This document shows positions 38,018-49,564 of a DNA stretch of 64,000 nt, piece by piece. The DNA is taken from the NCBI RefSeq assembly GCF_008932115.1, contig NZ_CP044543.1, forward strand, positions 3,354,501 to 3,418,500, in the 5' to 3' direction. A model generated the notes under the pieces. It searched no databases and was not told the origin of the DNA. It was given only the letters and a program-made list of their open reading frames with translations. Each line of letters starts with the position of its first letter. The stretch's first letter is position 1. The position numbers and the translations under genes were made by a program. The stretch is from Bradyrhizobium betae. Lineage in GTDB: Bacteria > Pseudomonadota > Alphaproteobacteria > Rhizobiales > Xanthobacteraceae.

Positions 38018-38686
38018 TCAGTCGAGCCCTTGCCGCAGGCTCGCCGCCGCCGCGAACGGGCCGATCACGAGGCTGACCAGCGACAGCGCGCACAGGATCG
38101 AGAACGGCGCGCCGAACGTCATGGGACCGACGATCACGGCCTGCGAGGCCGCGACCCCGAAAATCAGCACGGGAATCGACAGCGGCAGCACCAGCACCGC
38201 CATCAACAGCCCGCCGCGATGCAGCGTCACCGCCAGCGCCGCGCCGATCATGCCGGTAAAGGTCAGCGCCGGGGTGCCGGCCAGCAGCGTCAGCGCCACC
38301 GCGCCGGTCGCGACCATGTCGAGGTTGAGGAGGAGCCCCAGCACGGGGGTTGCGACAATCAGCGGCAGGCCCGCCGCCAGCCAATGCGCCAGCGCCTTGC
38401 CGGCGCAGGCGAGTTCCAGCGGGGTCCGGCTCATCGTGATCAGGTCGAGCGAGCCGTCCTCATGGTCGGCCATGAACATCCGGTCCAGCGTCAGCAGGCT
38501 CGCCAGCAGGGCCCCGAGCCACAGGATCGCCGGCCCCAGCCGCGACAGCAACGCCAGATCCGGCCCGACCGCGAACGGCATCAGCACCACCACGGTCAGG
38601 AAGAACAGCACGCCGATCAGCGCCCCGCCGCCAACGCGAAGCGCGATCCGGATGTCCCGGCGGATGAGGGCGGAGAGGGCGGTCAT
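38018..38686 (-). CDS. ccmB: Heme ABC exporter permease CcmB
   Basis: 222-residue permease partner of CcmA, with six hydrophobic segments. LIRRDIRIALRVGGGALIGVLFFLTVV and LDRMFMADHEDGSLDLI are family signatures, and ALAHWLAAGLPLIVATPVLGLLL is the typical mid block. ATG 38686 begins at the family N-terminus; the longer frame upstream is not conserved. It follows ccmA by 67 bases. Confidence 0.95.
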   Translation of the reverse strand: MTALSALIRRDIRIALRVGGGALIGVLFFLTVVVLMPFAVGPDLALLSRLGPAILWLGALLASLLTLDRMFMADHEDGSLDLITMSRTPLELACAGKALAHWLAAGLPLIVATPVLGLLLNLDMVATGAVALTLLAGTPALTFTGMIGAALAVTLHRGGLLMAVLVLPLSIPVLIFGVAASQAVIVGPMTFGAPFSILCALSLVSLVIGPFAAAASLRQGLD

Positions 38687-38753
38687 GGAAGGGTTCCCGC
38701 AAGGAGGGAGAGAGCGGAGGCCAGCCGCTTGGAAAACTGAGGGTCTGTCAGAA

Positions 38754-39356
38754 TCACGCCATCCCCCCGATCCGCAACTCTCGCGAATCAATCCCCAGCG
38801 GAGCGTGGGTGGCGGCGATGATCAGGCCGCCGCGGGCCAGATGCTCCCGCATCAGGCCGCCGAACATGTCCTGCCCGGCCACGTCGAGCGCCGTGGTCGG
38901 CTCGTCCAGCAGCCAGACCGGGCGGCGGACCGTCAGCAGCCGGGCCAGCGAGAGCCGGCGGCGCTGGCCGGCGGACAGGAAGCCGGCCGGCAGGTGGGTG
39001 GCATGGTCGAGCCCGACGGTGGCGAGGTTTTCCGCGGCATCGCAGCGCTCGCCGCCGAGGAAATCGGCCCAGAACGACAGGTTTTCCGCCACGCTCAGCG
39101 CCGGCTTCAGCGCGTCGCGATGGCCGAGATAGTGGCACTGCTCCGGCAGGGTCAGCTCGGCATCGCCCCCCTGCAGCGCGATTGTCCCGCCGGCCGGAAC
39201 GAGCAGGCCCGCGATCAGCCGCAGCAGCGAGGTCTTGCCCGAGCCATTGCGACCCATCACCGCCACGGCCTCGCCGGACGTGACCTCGAAATCGAGCCCG
39301 GCGAACACCTCGCGGCCGCCCCGCACGCAAACCACCCCGCGTCCGGAGAGCTGCAT
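38754..39356 (-). CDS. ccmA: Heme ABC exporter ATP-binding protein CcmA
   Basis: ATPase of the CcmAB transporter, which releases holo-CcmE; 200 residues from the ATG at 39356. Walker A is GRNGSGKTS near residue 36, the signature region [15 protein letters not shown], Walker [13 protein letters not shown], and the switch histidine in ATHAPLG. A longer form from TTG 39392 would add 12 residues encoded by a 12-bp tandem duplication, so the shorter start is preferred. The gene is divergent from acnA across a 254-base region. Confidence 0.94.
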   Translation of the reverse strand: MQLSGRGVVCVRGGREVFAGLDFEVTSGEAVAVMGRNGSGKTSLLRLIAGLLVPAGGTIALQGGDAELTLPEQCHYLGHRDALKPALSVAENLSFWADFLGGERCDAAENLATVGLDHATHLPAGFLSAGQRRRLSLARLLTVRRPVWLLDEPTTALDVAGQDMFGGLMREHLARGGLIIAATHAPLGIDSRELRIGGMA

Positions 39357-39362
39357 CCTGCC

Positions 39363-39386
39363 TTGGTCCGATCCTTGGTCCGATCC
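39363..39386. repeat. Tandem 12-bp duplication just upstream of ccmA
   Basis: TTGGTCCGATCC is repeated exactly twice, back to back (39363-39374, 39375-39386). It adds SDQG units in frame with ccmA if translation began at the TTG at 39392. It looks like recent slippage. Confidence 0.75.
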
Positions 39387-39477
39387 GCTCAAGGCAGGCC
39401 TCAGGAAATCTTGGGGTAGCGCATGGGAATTTTTGGCTCGCGAATTGCTGCGGTACGATTGTGGCTGTGGCGGCGCG

Positions 39478-39494
39478 GTTAGAAAGCTTCTATA
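39478..39494. promoter_or_regulatory. Candidate Irr-binding iron control element (ICE)
   Basis: GTTAGAAAGCTTCTATA at 39478-39494 matches the ICE consensus TTTAGAA-NNN-TTCTAAA at 12 of 14 defined positions, with AGAA/TTCT arms around a 3-base spacer. Irr is the heme-responsive iron regulator of Rhizobiales. The site is about 117 bases upstream of acnA, an Fe-S enzyme gene, and about 120 bases upstream of ccmA. I recall that Irr controls aconitase in Bradyrhizobium, which would fit; binding here is inference. Confidence 0.6.
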
Positions 39495-39610
39495 AGCCCG
39501 GAACTACTTGATGCAGCAACTCAACCTGCCCCTGCAAGCGATCCAGCCGGCTTCGCTGACGGTGTTAAAATACCCCTTGCCGGGTATAACTAACAATTGG
39601 GATTTCCTAC

Positions 39611-42331
<2,721 letters not shown>

Positions 42332-42548
42332 GCGCGAATTTGTGAACGGTGGCTCACTGCGACGTGAGTAGAAGGTTAAACGAGGGCGGCCTATCACAAG
42401 GCCGCCTTCGTGCGTTACGGCGCGCTGTCGATGGCTCCGCCCGGTGGAATACCTCGCCCCGGACGGTTGGATGTGCGATGCCCGTAAGACTACGGTGACC
42501 ATCAGGCGATAGGATATTCCCCCACGCGTGCGAGGTGTGACGTTCGAC

Positions 42549-43325
42549 ATGACTGCAATGATGGTCTCTAATCTGGTTTCGCGCTGGTCCGGTGCACTCT
42601 GGTCGGGAGCACTCGGCATCTGCGCTATCGTCGCCGTCATTCGTCCCGCGCACGCCGATCCTCGTGCCGTTGTCGAATTGTTTACCTCGCAGGGCTGTTC
42701 GTCCTGTCCGCCGGCCGACAAGATCATCGGCGACCTCGCCAACGATCCCTCCGTCATCGCGCTGAGCATGCCGATCGACTATTGGGACTATCTCGGCTGG
42801 AAGGACACGCTGGCGGATTCGCGCTTCTCGGCGCGGCAGCGCGCCTATTCGCGCATGCGCGGCGACCGCGAGGTCTACACGCCGCAGGTCGTGGTCAACG
42901 GCTCCACGCATGTCATCGGCAGCGACCGCGCCGGCATCGAGAATGCGATCGGCAAGGCCGACAAGGGCACGGGCGTGATGAGCGTGCCGGTGACGATGTC
43001 GCTCTCGGGCAAGCAGATCAACGTCTCGGTGGCCGCGAGCAATGAGCCGGCGGTCTCGCATGGCGAAGTCTGGATCTGCTCGATCGCCAGGTCGGTGCCG
43101 ATCGCGATCAGCCGCGGCGAGAATCGCGGACAGCAGGTCACCTACCACAACGTCGTGCGCAACCTGCTCAAGGTCGGCGACTGGACTGGCCGTTCGGAAA
43201 GCTGGACCGTGCCGATCGAGAACCTCACGCGCGACGGCGTCGACGGCGCGGTGGTCTACGTCCAGGACGGCAGCCGCGAGAAGCCGGGCCCGATGCTCGG
43301 CGCGGCGTACACGTCGCTGCACTGA
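42549..43325 (+). CDS. DUF1223 (thioredoxin-like) exported protein
   Basis: 258 residues. A signal peptide or anchor (about residues 1-37, ending RPAHAD) precedes a DUF1223 domain with a thioredoxin-like CxxC in FTSQGCSSCPPADK near residue 46. SMPIDYWDYLGWKDTLA and REVYTPQVVVNG are family blocks. The family's function is not established; a periplasmic redox role is plausible. The start is ATG 42549; the GTG 7 codons upstream is an alternative. Confidence 0.87.
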   Translation: MTAMMVSNLVSRWSGALWSGALGICAIVAVIRPAHADPRAVVELFTSQGCSSCPPADKIIGDLANDPSVIALSMPIDYWDYLGWKDTLADSRFSARQRAYSRMRGDREVYTPQVVVNGSTHVIGSDRAGIENAIGKADKGTGVMSVPVTMSLSGKQINVSVAASNEPAVSHGEVWICSIARSVPIAISRGENRGQQVTYHNVVRNLLKVGDWTGRSESWTVPIENLTRDGVDGAVVYVQDGSREKPGPMLGAAYTSLH

Positions 43326-43367
43326 AGCGTAGCGCGCTCAAGATCGTCCCAAGACAATTTGTCTTTC

Positions 43368-43489
43368 GTCATTCCGGGGCGCGCGAAGCGCGAACCCGGA
43401 ATCCATCGATCCACTATCCGAGCTGAGAAATGGATTCTCAGGTGCGCAATTGCGCACCATAGCTCGCGCTACGCGCGCCCCGGAATGGC
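43368..43489. repeat. Palindromic repeat, family B, with inserted 16-bp palindrome
   Basis: Begins GTCATTCCGGGGCGCGCGAA and ends GCGCGCCCCGGAATGG; arms AACCCGGAATCCATCG and AAATGGATTCTCAGG are also inverted. It holds GTGCGCAATTGCGCAC at 43442-43457, the same 16-mer as at 8357 and 35452. Confidence 0.85.
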
Positions 43490-43516
43490 GGGAGCCAGAA
43501 ACATCCCGACACAAAC

Positions 43517-43542
43517 AAAAAAGGACCAACTTGCGTTGGCCC
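43517..43542 (-). terminator. Rho-independent terminator of the candidate small RNA
   Basis: Minus-strand stem GGGCCAAC / GTTGGTCC (one G-T pair, 43542-43535 and 43530-43523) with the tetraloop GCAA, followed by TTTTTT (43522-43517). No coding gene on the minus strand ends here, so it implies a short non-coding transcript. Confidence 0.8.
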
Positions 43543-43632
43543 TCCTTGTCGTGCGTACAGACCCGATCCTGCTCGACCCCGGGGGGCTGGGGGCTGAGGA
43601 ATCCGGAACCGAAAGGACCGGGTCAACGCACA
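43517..43632 (-). ncRNA. Candidate structured small RNA with terminator
   Basis: On the minus strand, ACGCAC... pairs across ~80 bases: plus-strand GTGCGT (43551-43556) with ACGCAC (43626-43631), and GACCCGATCC (43560-43569) with GGACCGGGTC (43615-43624), one mismatch. The GC-rich interior can fold further. The helix is followed, on the minus strand, by GGAGGGCC and a rho-independent terminator at 43517-43542. No protein frame in the region looks real. The 5' end is set by the helix and is a guess; the family is not recognised. Confidence 0.6.
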
Positions 43633-43891
43633 CAAGTCTTTTCGCAATGCAGGGCGGCGGGCGCTTGGCGGAAAAGCGGCGATACTATGATTCCTGCTAA
43701 CGATCCCGTGACGGTTCGTCGCGACGGAGTTCCACTCCTGCGTGTGCTTTGATTCGCACACGATTCAATGAGTTGAGTGAGGAGCCTCTTGCGGCCGGGA
43801 ACAGTTGGCGCGATCATGCAACTGTCATGATCCGCGGTTCCGGGGACGGTCTTCGCGGAGGCGATCATGCTGATGCGACAGGAGGCGTTCC
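43633..43891. other. Intergenic region upstream of the DUF2794 gene
   Basis: No supported gene. It probably carries the minus-strand promoter of the candidate small RNA and the plus-strand promoter of the DUF2794 gene. A perfect 7-bp hairpin CGTGTGC / GCACACG (43741-43747, 43756-43762) is the only notable structure. The open frame at 43623-43868 on the minus strand has no recognisable family. Confidence 0.5.
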
Positions 43892-44257
43892 ATGAGTCTG
43901 TCGGAGGATGCCGATCCGAGCGAGCAGCGCGCGGCGGCGCGCCCCGCCGCTGCGAACACGCCGACCCGGGTGACGTTCAACCGGCTCGAGCTGCACCGTA
44001 TTCTCAATCTCTACGGCCGCATGGTCGCCGACGGCGAGTGGCGCGACTACGCCATCGACTTCCTCAGGGATCGCGCCGTGTTCTCGGTCTACCGCCGTGC
44101 TTCGGAAGTGCCGATCTATCGTATCGAGAAGGATCCGCGGCTCGCGCGCAAGCAAGGCATGTACAGCGTGATCTCGGCGACGGGCCTGATCCTGCGCCGT
44201 GGCCACGAGCTCGATCGCGTGCTGCTGGTGATCGATCGGAAATTGGCGGTGGTGTAG
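43892..44257 (+). CDS. DUF2794 domain-containing protein
   Basis: 121-residue cytosolic protein of the DUF2794 family, found in alphaproteobacteria, function unknown. The domain is RVTFNRLELHRILNLYGRMVADGEWRDYAIDF with the following FSVYRRASEVPIYRIEKDP, almost the whole protein after a short Ala/Arg-rich N-terminus. GGAGGCGTTCC before ATG 43892 acts as ribosome binding site. Confidence 0.88.
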   Translation: MSLSEDADPSEQRAAARPAAANTPTRVTFNRLELHRILNLYGRMVADGEWRDYAIDFLRDRAVFSVYRRASEVPIYRIEKDPRLARKQGMYSVISATGLILRRGHELDRVLLVIDRKLAVV

Positions 44258-44275
44258 CGGCATCATTCCGATGCC

Positions 44276-44363
44276 GTAGGGTGGGTTAGCCGAAGGCGTA
44301 ACCCACCACTTCTGTTGACGTGGAAATACAGGAGGTGGGTTACGCTTCGCTAACCCACCCTAC
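44276..44363. repeat. Palindromic intergenic repeat, family D
   Basis: GTAGGGTGGGTTAGCC at the left, GCTAACCCACCCTAC at the right; inner arms GCGTAACCCACCACTTC and GGAGGTGGGTTACGC are inverted. Shortest member of the family here. It lies between convergent genes. Confidence 0.9.
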
Positions 44364-44372
44364 GACACTCGA

Positions 44373-44903
44373 TTACTTCCCCGGCACCGTGCTTGCGCCT
44401 TCGCCGAGGTCGCGCTGCATCATCACGGTGTCCAGCCAGCGGCCGAATTTCAGCCCGACATTGGGATGCGTGCCGATCATCTTGAAGCCGCCTTTGGTGT
44501 GCACGCCGATCGAGCCGGCATTGGTGGAATCGCCGATCACCGCGATCATCTGGCGGAAGCCGCGCGCCTCGCATTCGGTGATCAGCCGCTCCAGCAGGAG
44601 CCCGCCGATGCCGCGGCGGTGGAAGCCGGGGTCGAGATAGATCGAGTTCTCGACCGTGAAGCGATAGGCCGGCCGCGGCCGGTAGGCGCCGGCATAGGCG
44701 TAGCCGGCGAGGCGGCCGTCGAGGATGGCGACGAAATAGGGATAGCCGCCGTCGATCAGCGCGCGATAGCGCCGCGTCATCTCGGCGAGGTCAGGCGGCT
44801 CCAGCTCGAACGTCGCGGTGCCCTCACGGACAGCCTGCTGATAGATGGCGGTGATGGCGGGGAGGTCGGCCTCAAGGGTGGGCCTGATTTCGGGTGCGGA
44901 CAT
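44373..44903 (-). CDS. GNAT family N-acetyltransferase (phosphinothricin acetyltransferase-like)
   Basis: 176 residues. The acetyl-CoA-binding motif A is seen as DPGFHRRGIGGLLLERLI, followed by GFRQMIAVIGDSTNAGSIGVHTKGGFKMIG, the block typical of PAT/MddA-type acetyltransferases, and FEPPD-type sequence near the N-terminus (FELEPPDLAEM). The substrate could be phosphinothricin, methionine sulfoximine or another amine; it cannot be fixed here. Confidence 0.87.
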   Translation of the reverse strand: MSAPEIRPTLEADLPAITAIYQQAVREGTATFELEPPDLAEMTRRYRALIDGGYPYFVAILDGRLAGYAYAGAYRPRPAYRFTVENSIYLDPGFHRRGIGGLLLERLITECEARGFRQMIAVIGDSTNAGSIGVHTKGGFKMIGTHPNVGLKFGRWLDTVMMQRDLGEGASTVPGK

Positions 44904-44967
44904 GAGGAAAGATTAGAGCCTTCCCGCGGCGGCTGGAAGAGGGGCAATGGCGCTTCCACCCTCTCCG

Positions 44968-45074
44968 CAGTCATGCCCCGCGCAGGCGGGGCATCCAGTA
45001 CGTCGCGGCGGCAGTTGGTTCACGTCACGACCGCCGCGGGGTACTGGATCGCCCGCCTTCGCGGGCGATGACAG
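44968..45074. repeat. Palindromic intergenic repeat, family A
   Basis: CATGCCCCGCGCAGGCGGGGCAT on the left (outline), CCAGTACGTCGCGG ... GGGTACTGGATCG in the core and CGCCCGCCTTCGCGGGCG on the right, ending ATGACAG. It lies upstream of the GNAT gene and downstream of the Bax inhibitor gene. Confidence 0.87.
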
Positions 45075-45107
45075 CGAGGGTATGGCTGTCATCGTGCCAC
45101 AAACAAA

Positions 45108-45131
45108 AACCCCGGCCTCTCGGCCGGGGTT
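45108..45131 (-). terminator. Rho-independent terminator after the Bax inhibitor-1 gene
   Basis: AACCCCGGCC / GGCCGGGGTT (45108-45117, 45122-45131) with loop TCTC; on the minus strand followed by TTTTTGTTTG. Ends the gene at 45157-45948. Confidence 0.87.
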
Positions 45132-45156
45132 CGTGTCCGTTCTCTCAGGCTGGCGC

Positions 45157-45948
45157 CTAGTCGCGCTGGCCGAGCAGCTGCAGCAGCAGCGTGAACAGGT
45201 TGATGAAGTTCAGGTACAGCGACAGCGCGCCGGTGATGGCCGCACGCTCTGCGATGTCACCGCCGGCCGAGGCATAGCCGTAGATGTAGTCGTTCTTCAG
45301 CCGCTGGGTATCCCAGGCGGTGAGGCCCGCGAACACCAGCACGCCGGCCACCGACACGATGAACTGGAGCATCGAGCTTGCCAGGAACAGGTTCACCAGG
45401 CTCGCGATGATGATACCGATCAGGCCCATGAACAGGAACGAGCCCATGGCGGTCATGTCACGCTTGGTGGTGTAGCCGTACAGGCTGAGCGCGCCGAAGG
45501 TCGCCGCGGTGATGAAGAACACCCGCACGATCGAGGTGTGGGTGAACACCAGGAAGATCGACGACAGCGAGATGCCCATCAGCGCCGAGAACACCCAGAA
45601 CAGGATCTGGGCGGTCGAGGGGGCGAGACGGTTGATGCCCGCGGAGATCACGAACACCATGGCGAGCGGCGCGAGCATGAACAGCCACTTCAGGGGGCTG
45701 ACGAACATCGCGTAGCCGAACGGCGTCAGGAACATCTTGCCGACGCGGACGGCGTCCGCCGTCGGGACGTCGGTCACGGCGGCCATGTAGACGCCAAGCG
45801 CGGCCAGGCCGGTGATGGCGAGGCCGATGCTCATGTAGTTGTAGATGCGCAGCATGTAGGCGCGCAGGCCGGCATCGACCGTCGCGGCGTCAACACGCCC
45901 GGCGGCCCTGCCGAAAGGAGAAGCGTAGTTACGGTCTAGGTCCGACAT
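45157..45948 (-). CDS. Bax inhibitor-1/YccA family membrane protein
   Basis: 263 residues with seven hydrophobic segments, of the BI-1/YccA/YbhL family (TMBIM), which are pH-sensitive membrane channels for calcium in characterised members and protease-interacting proteins in E. coli (YccA). LRIYNYMSIGLAITGLAALGVY begins the domain, GYTTKRDMTAMGSFLFMGLIG is the typical mid block, and YLNFINLFTLLLQLLG is the conserved C-terminus. Single gene with its own terminator. The 271 bases upstream hold no gene I can support. Confidence 0.9.
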   Translation of the reverse strand: MSDLDRNYASPFGRAAGRVDAATVDAGLRAYMLRIYNYMSIGLAITGLAALGVYMAAVTDVPTADAVRVGKMFLTPFGYAMFVSPLKWLFMLAPLAMVFVISAGINRLAPSTAQILFWVFSALMGISLSSIFLVFTHTSIVRVFFITAATFGALSLYGYTTKRDMTAMGSFLFMGLIGIIIASLVNLFLASSMLQFIVSVAGVLVFAGLTAWDTQRLKNDYIYGYASAGGDIAERAAITGALSLYLNFINLFTLLLQLLGQRD

Positions 45949-46219
45949 GGTCGAATTCCCATTGGTTGGTCCGGTCCGGCACGAGGGTCGCCATGCCGCC
46001 GGTTCGTCAAATTCTATCTCGGATACCGCTGTGGGCCGACATTAAATTTGGCTCACAATCGGGGCTCCGAACCCATTCGATATGTGGGAAACTAACACAT
46101 TCGCTGCAACGGTCCACGCGCGGCTGAATGTCGCCCTCTCCTGCAATCTCGACGAGCGGACGTGGTTAATCGCAGGAATCGTGCGATTTCGCTCCCGCAA
46201 GGCCCGCCGCTACCATTTG

Positions 46220-48790
46220 TCACAAATTGCGCAACACCGTGGCGGGCTTTTTGTTCAAAGCCAGCAGCGTGCCGGCGAGCCCGAGCCCGACCGTGACGAT
46301 GAGGGCGGCCGCGACCACGCCGGCCGCGCTGCCGGCCTGCCAGACGAAGGTCAGCGTCATCAGCCGCGTCACGATCATCCAGGCCGCGACGCTGCCGGCG
46401 ATCACGCCGAACACCGCGGTCGCGAGCCCGATCAGGAGATATTCGAGGGCGTAGGCGCCGAGCAGGCGCAGCCGGGTCGCGCCCAGGGTCTTGAGGATCA
46501 CCGCATCATAAACCCGGTGGCGATGGCCGGCGGCGAGCGCCCCGCCCAGCACCAGGATCGCCGAGATCAGGGTCACGGCGCTGGCGCCGCGGATCGCGAG
46601 CGCCAGATTGGTCACGACCGCGCCGACCGTCTCCATCACCTCGCGCACGCGCACGCTCGTTACCATCGGATAGGCGTCGGCGACCTGCTTGATGATCTTG
46701 CCGTCGCCCGCGGCAGTGCCGCCGGCTTCCGTCAGGGTCGCAATATGGGTGTGCGGCGCGCCCTTGAAGGCGTTCGGCGAGAACACCAGCACGAAATTGA
46801 TGCCGAGCCCCTGCCAGTCGATGGTGCGCAGATTGCCGATTTTGGCGGGAATGTCGCGGCCGAGCACGTTGACCACGACCTCGTCGCCGAGCTTCAGGCC
46901 GAGGCCGTCGGCGATCTTCTTCTCCATCGAGACCAGCGGCGGGCCGGAATAGTCGGCGCGCCACCATTCGCCCTCGACCACCTTGGAGCCCTTCGGCAGT
47001 TCGGCGGTATAGGTCAGGCCGCGGTCGCTCTGCAGCACCCACTCCGAATCGGTGGTCGGCTTGAGCTCTTCGGCGCGCAACCCGCGCGCTCCGACGATAC
47101 GCCCGCGCAGCATCGGGACGTCCTCGACCTTCGCGCCGGGCGCGATCCGGCGCAGATAGCCGTCGAACTCGGCGGCCTGCGTGCTCGGGATGTCGATGAA
47201 GAAGAACGACGGCGCCTGATCGGGCAGGGCCGCGAGGAACTGCCGGCGCAGATTGCCGTCGATCTGGGTGATGGTGACGAGCACGGCGAGCCCGAGCCCC
47301 AGCGACAGCACGACCGAGGGCGTCAGCGCGCCCGGCCGGTGGATGTTGGCGATCGCAAGCCGCAGCATCGGCAGCCGCGTCCGCGGCAGCCGCCGCGCGA
47401 TCGTCATCAGCAGCGCGGCGATGCCGCGGAGCAGAGCGAACACGACGACGGAGGAGGCCACGAACACCGCGGCGATGCGCTTGTCGAAGGAGAGGCCGAT
47501 CACGACCGCGATCAGCAGCGCGACCACGACGGCCATGAAGACCAGGTAGCTCCAGCGCGGCCGGTGCCAATCCGAGCTGATGGTGTCGCGGAACAGCGCG
47601 GCCACCGGCACGTCGTGCACGCGCCCGAGCGGCCACAGGCCGAAGGCCAGCGCGGTCAGGATGCCATAGACGAAGGACAGCGCGAGCTCGTCGGCATGCA
47701 CCGCCGCCACCACCGGTAGCGGCAGCAGCTTGCCGAACAATCCGACGATGGCGAACGGCATCGCCGCGCCGAGCGCCAGGCCGATCACCGAGCCGATCGC
47801 GGCGAGCAGGATGACCTGCGCCAGATAAATGCCGAACACGTCGCGCCCCGTCGCGCCGACCGCCTTGAACGCCGCGATCACCTCGAGCTTGCGGTCGATA
47901 TGGCTCTTCACGGCATTGGCGACGCCGACGCCGCCGACCAGCAGCGCGGCGAGGCCAACCAGCGTCAAAAACTGCGTGAAGCGGCTGATGTTGCGTTCGA
48001 GCTGCGGCGAGGCATTGGAGCGGCTGCGGATTTCCCAGCCGGCCTGCGGCGCGGCGTTGCGCGCGTCCGCGATGAAGGCGTCGGTGGCGCGCTCGCTGTT
48101 GGCGGTATCGGGCAGTTTCACCCGGTAGACCCTGCGCACCAGGCTGCCGGGCTGGATCAGGCCGGTGGCGCGCAGGCCCGCCTCGCTGATCAGGAAGCGC
48201 GGTCCGAAGCCGATGCCGCCGGCGAGCTTGTCCGGCTCGGCCTCGACCGCGCTGCGGATCTGGAACGTCGCCGAGCCAATGGTGACGCGGTCGCCGGTCT
48301 TGAGGGACAGACGGGCAAGAAGGGTCGGATCGGCGGCCGCGCCGAACGCGCCGTCGCGCTCCGCGAGAATCTCGGACATCGGCAGTGGCGGCGCCAGCGT
48401 CAACTGTCCGAGCATCGGATAGGTGTCGTCGACGGCCTTCATCTCGACCAGCGCCAGCTGGCCGTCGGCCGCGCGCGCCATGCCGCGCAGGGTGGCGGCG
48501 GCGGAAACGGCGCCGCGGGAGCGCAGGAAGGCGACCTCCTCAGGCTTGGCCTCGCGCTGGAACAGCACGAAGGAGACGTCGCCGCCGAGCAGCGTGCGGC
48601 CTTCGCGGGCGAGACCGTCGCTGAGGCTTGCCGACACCGAGCCGACGCCGGCGATCGCCATCACGCCGAGTGCGATGCAGGCGATGAAGACATAGAAGCC
48701 GCGCAGGCCGCCGCGCAATTCGCGCAGCGCGTAACGCAGCGACAGCGCGATCCCGTTGGGTCGCGCGAACGGTTCGACAGCAGCGCTCAT
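46220..48790 (-). CDS. FtsX-like ABC transporter permease (YbbP type)
   Basis: 856-residue membrane protein with two FtsX-like permease units. The N-terminal helix (LRGFYVFIACIALGVMAIAG) is followed by a large periplasmic domain, three helices, a second periplasmic domain and a C-terminal set of helices (VTLISAILVLGGALAAGHRHRVYDAVILKTLGATRLRLL). Matches E. coli YbbP in design. Its start overlaps the stop of the ATPase gene by 4 bases. Likely mechanotransmission or lipid/lipoprotein-related export, not proven. Confidence 0.9.
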   Translation of the reverse strand: MSAAVEPFARPNGIALSLRYALRELRGGLRGFYVFIACIALGVMAIAGVGSVSASLSDGLAREGRTLLGGDVSFVLFQREAKPEEVAFLRSRGAVSAAATLRGMARAADGQLALVEMKAVDDTYPMLGQLTLAPPLPMSEILAERDGAFGAAADPTLLARLSLKTGDRVTIGSATFQIRSAVEAEPDKLAGGIGFGPRFLISEAGLRATGLIQPGSLVRRVYRVKLPDTANSERATDAFIADARNAAPQAGWEIRSRSNASPQLERNISRFTQFLTLVGLAALLVGGVGVANAVKSHIDRKLEVIAAFKAVGATGRDVFGIYLAQVILLAAIGSVIGLALGAAMPFAIVGLFGKLLPLPVVAAVHADELALSFVYGILTALAFGLWPLGRVHDVPVAALFRDTISSDWHRPRWSYLVFMAVVVALLIAVVIGLSFDKRIAAVFVASSVVVFALLRGIAALLMTIARRLPRTRLPMLRLAIANIHRPGALTPSVVLSLGLGLAVLVTITQIDGNLRRQFLAALPDQAPSFFFIDIPSTQAAEFDGYLRRIAPGAKVEDVPMLRGRIVGARGLRAEELKPTTDSEWVLQSDRGLTYTAELPKGSKVVEGEWWRADYSGPPLVSMEKKIADGLGLKLGDEVVVNVLGRDIPAKIGNLRTIDWQGLGINFVLVFSPNAFKGAPHTHIATLTEAGGTAAGDGKIIKQVADAYPMVTSVRVREVMETVGAVVTNLALAIRGASAVTLISAILVLGGALAAGHRHRVYDAVILKTLGATRLRLLGAYALEYLLIGLATAVFGVIAGSVAAWMIVTRLMTLTFVWQAGSAAGVVAAALIVTVGLGLAGTLLALNKKPATVLRNL

Positions 48791-49509
48791 GCCGGCGCAG
48801 ACTGCGTGTCGATGCGCCCGGAGCGCAGGCGAATCACGCGATCGCAGCGATGCGCGAGCGAGGAATCGTGCGTGACCAGCACCAGCGTCATGCCGCGCTC
48901 GGCATGCTTGCCGAACAAGAGGTCGACGATCTGTTTTCCCGTGGTCTCGTCGAGATTGCCGGTTGGCTCGTCGGCAACGAGGATGGCGGGATCGGGCGCC
49001 AGCGCGCGGGCGAGCGCGACGCGCTGCTGCTCGCCGCCGGAGAGCTGCGTCGGATAGTGATGCAGGCGATCGCCGAGCCCGACCGATTGCAGCTCCTGCG
49101 CCGCGCGCCTGGCGGCATCGGGATTGCCGGCAAGCTCGAGCGGCACGGCGACGTTCTCCAGCGCCGTCATGGTCGGGATCAGATGGAAGGACTGGAAGAC
49201 GATGCCGACCTGGCGGCCGCGGAAGCGGGCGAGCGCGTCCTCGTCGAGGGCATTGAAAGGCGTGCCATTGACCACCACCTCTCCGCTATCAGGACGCTCC
49301 AGCCCCGCCATCACCATCAGCAGCGTTGATTTGCCCGAGCCTGACGGGCCGATCAGTCCGATCGTCTCGCCCGAGCCGACGCGCAAGCTGATATCCTTGA
49401 GGATGTGGACGCGTGCCGCCCCCGTTCCCAATGAGAGATTGACGTTGGAGATGGCGATGGTGTCCGGCGTGGTGCCGGCAAGCGATGAGGATTCGATGCG
49501 AGTGTCCAT
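48787..49509 (-). CDS. ABC transporter ATP-binding protein (YbbA/LolD type)
   Basis: 240 residues. Walker A GPSGSGKS at 54-61, Q-loop [17 protein letters not shown], signature [15 protein letters not shown], Walker [13 protein letters not shown] and switch H in LVTHDSSL. It belongs to the LolD/MacB/YbbA group that drives FtsX-like permeases. The ATG at 49509 begins the protein; it overlaps the permease start (ATGA). The esterase gene is divergent from it, as for tesA and ybbAP in E. coli. Confidence 0.94.
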   Translation of the reverse strand: MDTRIESSSLAGTTPDTIAISNVNLSLGTGAARVHILKDISLRVGSGETIGLIGPSGSGKSTLLMVMAGLERPDSGEVVVNGTPFNALDEDALARFRGRQVGIVFQSFHLIPTMTALENVAVPLELAGNPDAARRAAQELQSVGLGDRLHHYPTQLSGGEQQRVALARALAPDPAILVADEPTGNLDETTGKQIVDLLFGKHAERGMTLVLVTHDSSLAHRCDRVIRLRSGRIDTQSAPA

Positions 49510-49564
49510 GGTCCGGTCATATGGCAACTCCGCTAGCGCGGTCGAGAGGCGTTACGGATTCTTC

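Noticed and set aside
43623..43868. 81-codon open frame on the minus strand
   Set aside because: No family features, low-complexity character and overlap with the promoter regions of the small RNA candidate and the DUF2794 gene.
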